DNA from: Holophagales bacterium
GTDB taxonomy: Bacteria > Acidobacteriota > Holophagae > Holophagales > Holophagaceae
Assembly (NCBI GenBank): GCA_031281385.1
Contig: JAITFL010000140.1
Coordinates: 1-21,288, forward strand
Direction: 5' to 3'
DNA: 21,288 bases
A program made the position numbers and the translations under genes. Numbering within the stretch: position 1 is the first letter of the stretch; each line of letters opens with the position of its first letter. The notes under the pieces are model-generated. The model was not told the DNA's origin. It was given only the letters and a program-made list of their open reading frames with translations, and made no database searches. Below are positions 1-8,144 of this stretch, piece after piece.

Positions 1-221
1 GCCATCAGCCAAGCCTTGGCGGCTGTAAAGGCGGGCAGTGCGTCTGGGACTGCCCCAGAAACAGCGACACCCTGAGGCGCGAATGCCTCGAACACCCATT
101 TCAGGCAGCCGATCAAAATGGTCTGAAGCAGCCCGGCCAGCGCGGCCAGGGCAGACCCAGCGATGATGAGCCCCAAGTTTGGGCGCAGGTGGTCTAGGAA
201 GAAGCGGGACAGGCTTTTCAT
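1..221 (-). CDS. ABC exporter (MsbA/lipid-flippase type), N-terminal fragment
   Basis: An open frame starts at the ATG complementary to 219-221 and runs off the left edge, giving about 73 residues. It begins MKSLSRFFLDHLRPNLGLII, followed by a hydrophobic helix (about residues 17-36) and an amphipathic stretch reading LKWVFEAF. A short polar N-terminus followed by a first membrane helix of this kind is typical of the transmembrane domain of type-IV half-transporters such as MsbA, which flip lipid A core or other lipids at the inner membrane. The ATPase domain lies outside the window, so the substrate cannot be judged. No Shine-Dalgarno sequence precedes the start. An extended -10 element (237-245) lies so close that the transcript would have only about 9 nt of leader. 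It could also be another polytopic membrane protein. Confidence 0.6.
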   Translation of the reverse strand, partial: MKSLSRFFLDHLRPNLGLIIAGSALAALAGLLQTILIGCLKWVFEAFAPQGVAVSGAVPDALPAFTAAKAWLM

Positions 222-236
222 TTGAGCGCAGGAAGT

Positions 237-245
237 AGTATAGCA
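237..245 (-). promoter_or_regulatory. Extended -10 promoter element for the ABC exporter
   Basis: The minus strand reads TGCTATACT here: TGn followed by TATACT (5/6 to the sigma-70 -10 consensus). No good -35 lies 16-18 bp upstream, as expected for an extended -10 promoter. Transcription would begin near 230, leaving a leader of about 9 nt before the ATG at 221. The call rests on motif matching only. Confidence 0.4.
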
Positions 246-295
246 TTTGCCGGGGCATGTAAGCTTTCCATTTCCTTAACTCGTTGTGCTTGATG

Positions 296-375
296 CTATC
301 TTTTGTGCTCGGGGTGAACACTCTTGTGATTTGGCCCATTCATCGCCAGTTCGTGGAGCCCGCCCGGATGCTGAA
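296..375. repeat. Imperfect direct repeat, copy A
   Basis: This segment aligns with 436-514 at roughly 70-75% identity by eye. Shared blocks are CTATCTT at the left end, GATTTGGC in the middle (328 and 467) and GTGGAGCCCGCCCGGATGCT or its near-copy at the right (exact shared core CCCGCCCGGATGCT at 359-372 and 498-511). The period is 139-140 bp, not a multiple of three, so the repeat is unlikely to be an in-frame protein repeat. Its identity is unknown; it may be part of a dispersed intergenic element. Confidence 0.6.
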
Positions 376-435
376 CCATACGCCTGGCGATTTCATCGGA
401 CTGAATGGCACCCGGAGCGTCCCAGCAGCACATTT

Positions 436-514
436 CTATCTTGCGTACTCGGGCTGGGGAGCCGATGATTTGGCTCGTTCAGCGCCGGGTCATGGAGCCC
501 GCCCGGATGCTAAC
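436..514. repeat. Imperfect direct repeat, copy B
   Basis: Second copy of the repeat at 296-375. Differences are scattered substitutions plus one indel near the left end. Read in the frame giving a shared peptide, both copies yield variants of DLAxSxPxxGARPDA, but the two copies lie in different frames relative to each other. Copy B leads directly into the structured GC-rich segment at 516-632. Confidence 0.6.
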
Positions 515-515
515 T

Positions 516-632
516 GGGGGTCCGCTCAGGGCTGCCCACATCTGGTGTTGCGAGTAAGCGCGTTGTTGCGGGCACCCTTCGCTACCCCCCAGACCCCCGG
601 TACTCGCCTCGCTTACTGCCCTAGGTAGGGGC
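516..632. other. GC-rich segment with several inverted repeats
   Basis: Four complementary pairs are visible. GGGGGTC at 516-522 matches GACCCCC at 592-598. TGCCC at 533-537 matches GGGCA at 570-574. AGTAAGCG at 553-560 matches CGCTTACT at 610-617. GCCCTA at 618-623 nearly matches TAGGGGC at 626-632. The first and third pairs cross each other, so they would form a pseudoknot or alternate folds if transcribed. No T-run follows, so it is not a standard terminator. I do not recognise an RNA family; it may be the end of a repeat element. Confidence 0.35.
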
Positions 633-740
633 TGATACATGGACATGGCTTCGATGGGCGGGCGGATAGTTTTGCAAGTGGCTCAATTTTTATATTGGCT
701 TTTCAGCTATTTTTGATATGCTTGTTTGATAGTTCTCTAA

Positions 741-1178
741 ATGAGAACCATCAGGGAGTTGATCAGCTATATGAGCAGCAAAAGCTTCGGCACGTTGGCC
801 AATCTGGCCAAGATACTAGAAGAAGCGACAGACCCCGAATCGCAGGTGCGTGAAAATAAGCGGGAGTCTAAACCAAATACAACAAATAAGCCCCTCGCCA
901 AATCGGAGAGAAAGAAACCGATAGACCCAAAGCGCAAGGCTTGGCACGATAGGCGCCTGCGTGAGCAAGCGGGCGGACTGGCCAAAACAGGGGGAGCCGC
1001 CCTTTCCCCTGAATCCCAAGCGGCCAGCCAAATAGTGCCACAGGCTACACGCGCTGCGGCGGCAGGAGTCAGCAGCGGGCTGCTAGATGTCCTAGCATCG
1101 GCAAAAGACGCAAAGCCAAAGGACGGCCCCAAGAGGCCAGAGGCGTGGAAGCGCAAGCCGAGCGACCCTTTCTTTTAA
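741..1178 (+). CDS. Small basic hypothetical protein
   Basis: A 145-residue frame from the ATG at 741; the ATG at 771 is an alternative with AGGGAG 12 bp upstream. I do not recognise the family. The N-terminus (residues 1-30) could form an amphipathic helix. The rest is low complexity: a Lys/Arg-rich stretch at about 40-75, an Ala/Ser-rich stretch at about 80-125, and a basic tail ending PSDPFF. It has no signal peptide or membrane segment and is probably largely disordered, so nucleic-acid binding is only a guess. A weak promoter may lie at TTGGCT (695-700) and TATGCT (717-722). Its TAA stop overlaps the stop of the convergent HAD gene within a shared TTAA. An antisense frame at 767-1156 looks like a shadow. 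The gene is plausible but unproven. Confidence 0.5.
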   Translation: MRTIRELISYMSSKSFGTLANLAKILEEATDPESQVRENKRESKPNTTNKPLAKSERKKPIDPKRKAWHDRRLREQAGGLAKTGGAALSPESQAASQIVPQATRAAAAGVSSGLLDVLASAKDAKPKDGPKRPEAWKRKPSDPFF

Positions 1179-1984
1179 CCTGATAATTGGCAACTGCCAT
1201 GCTGCGGCCCTTGATTGGCAGCTTTTGCTAATGTACCACTCGATATGAAATCCCTCAAAGTTGGGTAGGCCAAATCCCCGGGTTGGATTATTTCATCCCT
1301 AAGTTTGCCAACCGCGACAAAAACAAGCTCTAAGGCCAAACCATTACTTTGCGCAACATTCCGTGCGCGGCGTAGGCAGGTCGCGTCGTCCATCGTGTCC
1401 CCGACAAAAACGACCTTGCGAGCCCTGAATGTTTCCGCAAGATGCAATAGGCCGCCAGGCTCGGGCTTGCGGAACTCTGGGCAGGTATCGCAGGCAGCCG
1501 GCAGTTCAAAACCCAGCACTTCAAAGGCCAGCGCAAGCTCCTCTGGGGGCCGCCCTGTCAATATTGCCGCGTCCCAGCCCGCAATGTCTTCTAGCTCTTG
1601 GAGCGTTATTAGCGGGCGTTCCAAATGCTTTACGCCCTGATAGTGAAATTGCACCCGCTCCTTGCATAGCGGCTCCAGCTCGGCGATGCGCCTTTGCTCT
1701 TGCTGCCCGAGATGCTCGAATCCGACTTTTAGATGTTCATGCAGCCCTTCATTGACTTGGCCAAACTCGTATAACGCTACAGCGGCGGCCGTGAGCCTAA
1801 AGTCGTTGTTGAACCCAGGAGCTCTCTTGAAAGTCCAATATAGCTCGTTAGACCAAGGCAGGCCGGGGGCAATTTCTGCCAAAGCCATCGCCGCGCACTT
1901 CTCAAAGCTGCCGCAGGGGTCAATCAGAACCCCGTCAACGTCCAGGGCCAGCAAGCGGCCTTCGTTCCATTTGCCCAGCGCCAT
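1175..1984 (-). CDS. HAD-superfamily phosphatase (subfamily IA-like)
   Basis: A cytoplasmic 269-residue HAD hydrolase, predicted to dephosphorylate a small metabolite through an aspartyl-phosphate intermediate. All four HAD motifs are visible: DVDGVL at 15-20 (nucleophile D15, acid/base D17), LTGRP with T143, K173 in FRKPEPGG, and GDTMDD at 195-200. The helical cap lies between motifs I and II (about 25-125). The layout resembles the TIGR01548 group of HAD-IA proteins, but the substrate cannot be inferred. I chose the ATG at 1984, preceded by GGAG four bases upstream; a TTG at 1996 in the same frame would add four residues but lacks a binding site. A good extended -10 (2030-2038) drives it. 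The last four bases overlap the convergent upstream gene. Confidence 0.85.
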   Translation of the reverse strand: MALGKWNEGRLLALDVDGVLIDPCGSFEKCAAMALAEIAPGLPWSNELYWTFKRAPGFNNDFRLTAAAVALYEFGQVNEGLHEHLKVGFEHLGQQEQRRIAELEPLCKERVQFHYQGVKHLERPLITLQELEDIAGWDAAILTGRPPEELALAFEVLGFELPAACDTCPEFRKPEPGGLLHLAETFRARKVVFVGDTMDDATCLRRARNVAQSNGLALELVFVAVGKLRDEIIQPGDLAYPTLRDFISSGTLAKAANQGPQHGSCQLSG

Positions 1985-2029
1985 CGGACTCCACAAAAAA
2001 TAGCCGCCAAAAAAATTGACGCTTCACGC

Positions 2030-2038
2030 ATTATAGCA
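2030..2038 (-). promoter_or_regulatory. Extended -10 promoter of the HAD gene
   Basis: The minus strand reads TGCTATAAT, a perfect -10 with the TGn extension. No convincing -35 is present, which is acceptable for this promoter class. The start would fall near 2023, giving a leader of about 39 nt before the ATG at 1984. The promoter fires away from the large helicase gene, making 1985-2217 a divergent control region. Confidence 0.55.
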
Positions 2039-2116
2039 AAGACAGCCGAAAGCACAGAGAATAGGGCGGAGCCGCATAACCTACTTAGCTCCATCCCTTT
2101 CAAACACACGCCAGAA

Positions 2117-2146
2117 TTGACAAAAAGCACGTCATTTTTATAGGAT
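2117..2146 (+). promoter_or_regulatory. Sigma-70-type promoter of the large helicase gene
   Basis: A perfect -35 TTGACA at 2117-2122 is followed after 18 bp by TAGGAT (4/6) at 2141-2146. Predicted transcription start is about 2153, giving a leader of about 65 nt. This is the only good promoter match in the 233-bp gap reading toward the helicase gene. Confidence 0.5.
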
Positions 2147-2203
2147 GAAAATAGACACCACAGAAGGCTTATCATGGAAATACACACGTAAGTGTTCGGA
2201 TAT

Positions 2204-2210
2204 AGAGGAG
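2204..2210 (+). promoter_or_regulatory. Ribosome binding site that fixes a TTG start
   Basis: AGAGGAG lies seven bases upstream of the TTG at 2218-2220. No in-frame ATG or GTG with a binding site is nearby (the ATG at 2174 is in another frame), so the helicase gene is assigned a TTG start. Confidence 0.65.
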
Positions 2211-2217
2211 AAAAAAC

Positions 2218-5200
2218 TTGAGCGAGTCTATTCAAATTTCAGGTATATATTGCAGCAAGGCCAGTTTCGCGCTTCAGCAGAACCATGTACCCATCGTGAG
2301 GCAGCTTAGCATAAAGAACTGCACGGATTCAGAATTGAAAAATTGTGGAGTAAAAATATCCACAGACCCGGACATAGCGGATGACTGGGAGAAAAAAATA
2401 GACTCGCTCATGCCCGGACAAGAGCATATCCTCACGGGAATTGACTTGCGCCTCTCTGCGTCCAAGCTGTTTGAATTGACCGAGCGGATAGATGGCTCTT
2501 TGGTAGTGACGGTTTCAGACGATTCTGGCGTTCTGGCGCAGGAAAAAAGAGACCTTGCCTTTTTGAGCCAAAATGAATGGAGTGGCTCAAGCGTCTTTCC
2601 CGAAATATTGGCTGCGTTTGTCACGCCCAACCATCCATACATCACTGAGATCATCAAAAAAGCCGGAACGTTACTAGCTGGCTGGACTGGCTCGCCATCA
2701 TTTACTGGCTATCAAAGCAAGAACCCCAATTTTGTCAGAAAGCAGATGGCGGCCATCTATGGAGCGCTTCAGCAGGAAAACATCGCTTATTGCGTGCTCC
2801 CCGCCAGCTTTGAGGAATCTGGGCAAAAAGTGCGCTTGTGCGGAGCCATAAAAGAACAGAAGCTAGGCAACTGCCTTGATTTGTCACTGCTGTATTCTGG
2901 CTGTCTTGAAGCCATTGGGCTGCACCCGATGTTGATCCTAATCAGGGGCCATGCCTTTGCGGGGTGCTGGCTGGAAGAAGAATGTTTTGCCGAATCTGTG
3001 CAGGACGATATATCCGCACTGACCAAGAGAATAGCCCAAGGCATTAATGAAATATGCGTTGTGGAAGCAACCGCGTTTACATCTGGCAATGGAGCGGATT
3101 TCGAGGGCGCGGTGTCGGCTGCAGAAAAACATTTGCGCACCTTTGAGGATTTTCAGTACCTTGTTGACGTTAAGCGATCTAGGGGTGGCGGTATCCGCCC
3201 GATCCCGCAAAAAAGGGAAGATGGGGCCTTTTCCTTTGACGAAAGCGGAACTACCGAAGGAAAAATTTTTGTCACCGGTGCGCCAAACGAATTGGAGATA
3301 TTGGAAAAACTCAAGCCCGCAGAATCCGTTGAATTCACTAGGCAGCAGATATGGGAGCGCAAACTGCTTGATCTGAGCCTTCGCAACTCGCTTCTCAATT
3401 TTAGGGTGACAAAAAGTTCGATCCAGCTTTTTGTAAACTCACTTCACGACCTAGAGGACGCACTGGCGGACGGAGAGGAATTTCAAATCATGCATCGGCC
3501 GCAGGACGTAAATAATGTGCTGCGCGACAACAAAATATATGAAAGCGTCAACCAAGAATCCACATGGAGCGCACTGATCAAATCAGAGTTCCGAAATCAC
3601 CGCATCCGCACATATTTGGACGAAACGCCTTTAAGCTCTTCGGTCTTTTATCTGTACCGCTCCGCCAAGGCCAGCATGGAGGAAAATGGCGCGAACACGC
3701 TCTATCTGGCACTGGGGTTCCTAAGATGGTTTGAAAGCGATGCAAGCGAAAGGCCGCACTATGCCCCGCTGATATTAATTCCCATTGACATAATAAGAAA
3801 ATCGGCCCAGCGCGGGTATGTGTTCAGGCAGCGCGATGAAGAGCCACAGTTTAATGTGACGCTTCTTGAAATGCTGCGGGCAGATTTCGGAATAACGATA
3901 CAGGGCTTAGAGCCGCTTCCCTTGGACGCGCATGGCATTGACATCAAAATGGTGTTCCACATCATCCGCCAATCCATTATGAACAAGCCGCGTTGGGATG
4001 TAGAGGAACTTGCGTTCATGGGGATATTTTCGTTTACCCAATTCATCATGTGGAACGACATCCGCAACCGAGCGGCAGACTTGAAAAGAAACAAGGTGGT
4101 GCATAGCCTGATTTCGGGGAAAATGACTTGGGAGCCAGACGTTGCTTTCCATGATCCAGAAACTTTGGACGACACAGTGGCCCCTGCGGATTTGGCAGTT
4201 CCTATCAGCGCCGATTCATCTCAGCTCGCAGCAGTATTTGCAGCCGGGCAGGGGCGGAGCTTTGTTTTGCACGGCCCGCCAGGAACAGGGAAATCCCAAA
4301 CAATAACAAACATCATTGCAAACGCGCTGTATCAGGGCAAATCAGTGTTGTTTGTGGCGGAAAAAATGGCCGCGCTCTCCGTGGTCGAGAAGAGACTTGA
4401 CGCAATAGGCATTGGGGATTTCTGCCTTGAACTCCATTCCAACAAAGCCCGTAAAAAAGACGTACTCGACCAGCTAGAAAGGGCACTCAACATCGGGCGC
4501 TTCAAACCGCCGCAAAGCTATCGCGATGAAGCCAACGCAGTATTAGCACTAAGGCGTGAGCTGAATGGAGTTGTCCGCAACTTACACCTGCCGCGCCAAT
4601 TTGGATTTTCCCTATATGAAGCCATTTCTCGAGCGGAACAATATGAGGATTTACCAGATTGCATTGACTTCTCCGCTGAACAGATAGGCAATCTGACCCC
4701 CCAACAACACTCAAGGTGGGAAGATCTTTGCGGCATGCTCTCTGCCGCAGCGTCCTCTTGTGGGGGCGCACATGGACATCCGTTGCGGGAATACAAAAAT
4801 CCGAACTACAGCCTGAGCATTAGAGCCGCGATAGAATCCATGGTCGGCGAATACCAAGCTGCACTGTCCAACTTGGAAGGGCTGGCAAAAAAAATAAATG
4901 CAGGGCTAGGCATAGGTTCAAGTGCAGCCTTGACACACTCGCAGCTCGAGGCAACGTCTAGGCTCTGTGCGCTTTTGACGAACAATCCCATTCGCATTCC
5001 GGCCAATGTTTTGACAAATTCAGATTTGCCACTTTGCGAAAATAAAGTGATGGCTGCCTGCAAGTCTGGGCGCAGGCGGGATGCCATCAAAGAAGAACTG
5101 GGCGCGTCATTTTCTGGAAAGTTTCTCGAATTCGATGCCGAAACGGTGCTCTTGCAATATAAACAAAGCTCCGCAGGCTGGTTTCTGTCCAAGATGATGG

Positions 5201-8100
5201 GCGAATCCAAAATAGCAAACTCCATCAAACTATTTGCCCTAGATCAAAAGAGCTTTGATAAATCCAAGACACTTGGGTATTTGGAGCTTGTCTGCGAATA
5301 CCAAAAATGCAAAAAATCTGTCGAAGACTCCGCCCAATTGCTCAACAATTTATTCGGAGTGCTGTTCGACAATGGCAACTGCGATTGGTCGTTAATTGAA
5401 AATACCACAAAACTGGCTGTTGATTTGCAATCATTACTTAAAAAAACAGTCAGTGACAACGCTTCACAAAGCACGGCCATTCGATCTATCAGCACATCCC
5501 TGGATCAAGACTTTGAGAATTTCACTGCTGCAAATAAAACGGATTGGAATAAATTTACCGGGTGCATGGCAAAATTGAGCGAATTAGAATCCGCGCTTTC
5601 CGAGCAATTCAAAAACTCGTTTGAACAGTGGCGCGGCGAACCCAATTGGATTTCAGCGATGTCCGAAAGGGCTTCCCGATGGATTTCAAGCCTCGGCGGG
5701 CTACGCGACTACTGCGGGTATTTGCAAGTCAAGTCAGAATTGGACAGCGAGGGGCTGCAGAGTGTGTCCGCCGCGCTGGAAAACGGCCTCATCAAGGAAG
5801 ACGGCCTTGCTGGCGCCTTTATAAAGAGTTTGTCCAGAAAGTGCGCTATCCATATCATCGATAATACGCCCATCCTCAATTCTTTCCGCGGCTCTCTGTT
5901 CTCCCAAAGAATCGAAAGGTTCAAAGCCCTAAACAAACAATTTGAAACGCTGACCAAACAGGAGCTGGCAGCGCGTCTTTCCGCACAGATCCCAATGTTG
6001 AGTGCGGGGGCATCAGACTCATCCGAAATAGGAATACTGCAGCGCACCATCAAAAGCGGCGGCCGCATGATGCCCGTGAGAAAACTGTTTGAAAGCATCC
6101 CCAACCTTTTGCGAAAACTAAGCCCATGCATGCTGATGAGCCCTATCTCTGTCGCGCAGTACTTAGACCCCAAGCATCCCCCATTCGACCTAGTGGTGTT
6201 CGACGAAGCATCCCAGTTGCCGACCAGCGGGGCCGTGGGCGCAATAGCGCGTGGCACCGAGCTGATAGTCGTTGGCGACCCTAGACAGCTTCCACCCACC
6301 AGCTTTTTCGCAACCAATCAGGCCGATGAAGACAACTATGAGAAAGAAGACCTTGAAAGCGTGTTGGACGATTGCCTTGCGCTTCCCATGCCGCAAATGC
6401 ACCTGCTTTGGCACTATCGCTCGAAGCACGAAAGCCTCATTGCTTTCTCCAATCGAAAATACTATGAGAACAAGCTGTACACCTTCCCCTCTCCAAACGA
6501 TATAGTCAGTCAAGTGCGCTTGATCCCTGTTGATGGCTTTTATGACAGGGGGAAAACAAAACAAAATAAAGCAGAATCAGAGGCCATTGTCCGCGAGATA
6601 ACAAAGAGGCTGTCCGACAACGATCCCGTTCAGAGGAACAAGAGCATCGGCGTCGTCACGTTCAGCTCGGTGCAACAGAATCTGATCGCCGACATGCTAG
6701 AGGCCGAATTCCGCAACCGCCCAGACTTGGATGAACTGGCAAATAACGCTGAAGAGCCGATTTTCGTTAAAAATCTCGAAAATGTGCAAGGCGACGAGCG
6801 CGACATCATTCTCTTTTCCGTGGGCTACGGACCGGACGAACAAGGGCGAGTGGCACTCAACTTCGGGCCGCTCAACCGCGACGGCGGCTGGCGAAGGCTA
6901 AACGTGGCCGTCACCCGCGCAAGGTATGAGATGATGATTTTTTCCACGCTGAAGCCAGAGCAAATTGACCTCAACAAAACTAGGTCGGACGGACTCGCAG
7001 GATTAAAGGCCTTTCTCGAATTTGCCGACAAGGGCATCCGCGCCCTGCCTGATCCAGACAGGAAAAAAGCCTTCTCCCAAGGCGCGGTTGAAGTCATGGC
7101 AAAAGAAATCCGCAAGCTGGGATATACGGTGAACACCAACATCGGCTGTTCGGGCTACCGCGTGGACATTGGAGTTATCCACCCTGAAAAACCAGATGCG
7201 TATGTGCTTGGCATTTTGTGCGACAGCATGAATTACTACAATGGCGGAACGGCTGTTGACCGCAATAGCACACAAGAATCCGTTTTGCGGGGATTGGGTT
7301 GGCGGATTTGCCGTACGTGGATCTTAGATTGGTGGGACAATCCCGAAAAAGAACTTGGGCGCATTGGTGCTGAAATTGAAAGCGCGATCAAGGGTGGAAC
7401 TGAGGCAGAAAATGAGCCAAAGGCCGACACCAACGCCCCAACCATGCCTTTAGAACCAGAAAAAACTTCTGCCAGCCGAACAGCTCTCGTAACATTTGAG
7501 AAAATGGAAGACGATGCGGTGGGCAATGTGTTTAAGCCGTACAGCATCGCCCAATTGGCCCCCGTCCAAGGGCATCAGGGAGATTCCGATTACTTTGCCG
7601 ACAATGAAAGCACGTACATCATCAAAAAGCAAATATCTTCCGTGCTAGAAACCGAAGCCCCCATCAGCCGCGATTTATTGTGCAAAAGGGTGCTGGAGGC
7701 TTGGGGCATCTCCCGCGCAGGCGCTAGGATAAGCCGGCGATTTGACCTGCTTGTCTCTACTATGTGGCTGAAATGTACAAAGCTGGGAGATGCCATTTTT
7801 TATTGGGAAGATGGAATAGACCCCGCGCAGTATGACGATTTCCGCGTTCCATCAACAGACGAAAGAACCCGCCGCAGCTTTGAAAATATACCGCCCGAAG
7901 AAATTGCCTCTGCGGCAAAACATATCCTGAACCAACAGATCGGGCTTTTGAGGGAAGACCTAGAAAGAGAAATTTCGCGCATCTTTGGCTTTGCGCGTTA
8001 CACCGAAGCCATGCAAAAACCCGTCCGGGCCGGAATTGAGATGGCAATAAACCGGCAATGGGCAACAATGGATGGAGACCGCGTAAACTCCCTGCCGTAA
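2218..8100 (+). CDS. DUF4011-helicase-Vsr-DUF3320 protein with transglutaminase-like N-terminus
   Basis: A 1960-residue multidomain protein. Residues about 205-290 form a transglutaminase-like fold with candidate triad C219 (GNCLD), H245 (RGHAFAGCWL) and E283 (VVEAT). DUF4011 starts near 375 (KLLDLSLRNSLLNF). An SF1 helicase core follows: Walker A GPPGTGKS at 686-693, DEAS at 1329-1332, GDPRQLPP at 1353-1360, QGDERD at 1524-1529 and VAVTRAR at 1563-1569. About 600 mostly helical residues lie between Walker A and DEAS. A Vsr/MTES_1575-type nuclease domain spans about 1622-1730 (D1650; L1667 and D1669 in GILCDS), and DUF3320 begins near 1796. DUF4011-helicase-Vsr proteins are reported as antiviral defence factors (the Hhe-type architecture, from memory); here that role is inferred. 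The gene stands alone, between a divergent phosphatase and a convergent unrelated gene. The TTG start suggests low expression. Confidence 0.93.
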   Translation: MSESIQISGIYCSKASFALQQNHVPIVRQLSIKNCTDSELKNCGVKISTDPDIADDWEKKIDSLMPGQEHILTGIDLRLSASKLFELTERIDGSLVVTVSDDSGVLAQEKRDLAFLSQNEWSGSSVFPEILAAFVTPNHPYITEIIKKAGTLLAGWTGSPSFTGYQSKNPNFVRKQMAAIYGALQQENIAYCVLPASFEESGQKVRLCGAIKEQKLGNCLDLSLLYSGCLEAIGLHPMLILIRGHAFAGCWLEEECFAESVQDDISALTKRIAQGINEICVVEATAFTSGNGADFEGAVSAAEKHLRTFEDFQYLVDVKRSRGGGIRPIPQKREDGAFSFDESGTTEGKIFVTGAPNELEILEKLKPAESVEFTRQQIWERKLLDLSLRNSLLNFRVTKSSIQLFVNSLHDLEDALADGEEFQIMHRPQDVNNVLRDNKIYESVNQESTWSALIKSEFRNHRIRTYLDETPLSSSVFYLYRSAKASMEENGANTLYLALGFLRWFESDASERPHYAPLILIPIDIIRKSAQRGYVFRQRDEEPQFNVTLLEMLRADFGITIQGLEPLPLDAHGIDIKMVFHIIRQSIMNKPRWDVEELAFMGIFSFTQFIMWNDIRNRAADLKRNKVVHSLISGKMTWEPDVAFHDPETLDDTVAPADLAVPISADSSQLAAVFAAGQGRSFVLHGPPGTGKSQTITNIIANALYQGKSVLFVAEKMAALSVVEKRLDAIGIGDFCLELHSNKARKKDVLDQLERALNIGRFKPPQSYRDEANAVLALRRELNGVVRNLHLPRQFGFSLYEAISRAEQYEDLPDCIDFSAEQIGNLTPQQHSRWEDLCGMLSAAASSCGGAHGHPLREYKNPNYSLSIRAAIESMVGEYQAALSNLEGLAKKINAGLGIGSSAALTHSQLEATSRLCALLTNNPIRIPANVLTNSDLPLCENKVMAACKSGRRRDAIKEELGASFSGKFLEFDAETVLLQYKQSSAGWFLSKMMGESKIANSIKLFALDQKSFDKSKTLGYLELVCEYQKCKKSVEDSAQLLNNLFGVLFDNGNCDWSLIENTTKLAVDLQSLLKKTVSDNASQSTAIRSISTSLDQDFENFTAANKTDWNKFTGCMAKLSELESALSEQFKNSFEQWRGEPNWISAMSERASRWISSLGGLRDYCGYLQVKSELDSEGLQSVSAALENGLIKEDGLAGAFIKSLSRKCAIHIIDNTPILNSFRGSLFSQRIERFKALNKQFETLTKQELAARLSAQIPMLSAGASDSSEIGILQRTIKSGGRMMPVRKLFESIPNLLRKLSPCMLMSPISVAQYLDPKHPPFDLVVFDEASQLPTSGAVGAIARGTELIVVGDPRQLPPTSFFATNQADEDNYEKEDLESVLDDCLALPMPQMHLLWHYRSKHESLIAFSNRKYYENKLYTFPSPNDIVSQVRLIPVDGFYDRGKTKQNKAESEAIVREITKRLSDNDPVQRNKSIGVVTFSSVQQNLIADMLEAEFRNRPDLDELANNAEEPIFVKNLENVQGDERDIILFSVGYGPDEQGRVALNFGPLNRDGGWRRLNVAVTRARYEMMIFSTLKPEQIDLNKTRSDGLAGLKAFLEFADKGIRALPDPDRKKAFSQGAVEVMAKEIRKLGYTVNTNIGCSGYRVDIGVIHPEKPDAYVLGILCDSMNYYNGGTAVDRNSTQESVLRGLGWRICRTWILDWWDNPEKELGRIGAEIESAIKGGTEAENEPKADTNAPTMPLEPEKTSASRTALVTFEKMEDDAVGNVFKPYSIAQLAPVQGHQGDSDYFADNESTYIIKKQISSVLETEAPISRDLLCKRVLEAWGISRAGARISRRFDLLVSTMWLKCTKLGDAIFYWEDGIDPAQYDDFRVPSTDERTRRSFENIPPEEIASAAKHILNQQIGLLREDLEREISRIFGFARYTEAMQKPVRAGIEMAINRQWATMDGDRVNSLP

Positions 8101-8144
8101 CATGGGGGTGAAAACCTTTGCTACATGCGGCTTTGTATTTGGTA

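Larger units (their letters stand above)
222..740. other. 519-bp gene-poor region with repeats
   Basis: I see no convincing gene in this stretch. It contains the exporter promoter near 240, two imperfect direct repeats (296-375 and 436-514), a segment rich in inverted repeats (516-632) and an AT-rich stretch (about 680-740) leading into the small hypothetical gene. Two overlapping plus-strand open frames (284-628 and 286-468) cross the repeats in different frames. They have no ribosome binding site and an odd composition rich in Pro, Arg and Ala, so I treat them as by-products of the repeats. Confidence 0.55.

Noticed and set aside
585..599. G-quadruplex on the minus strand
   Set aside because: Two long G-runs lie close together, but a fourth run is only available with a loop of about 20 bases; too weak to claim.
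284..628. Plus-strand frames across the repeat block (284-628 and 286-468)
   Set aside because: They overlap in different frames, have no ribosome binding site, and their peptides simply reflect the two DNA repeats, whose spacing shifts the frame.
1924..2235. Minus-strand 103-residue frame over the HAD start
   Set aside because: It overlaps the HAD N-terminus in another frame and crosses the divergent promoters and the helicase start; no family features.
5709..6317. 202-residue minus-strand frame inside the helicase gene
   Set aside because: It lies opposite the Walker B and motif III coding region; a shadow of a strongly supported gene.
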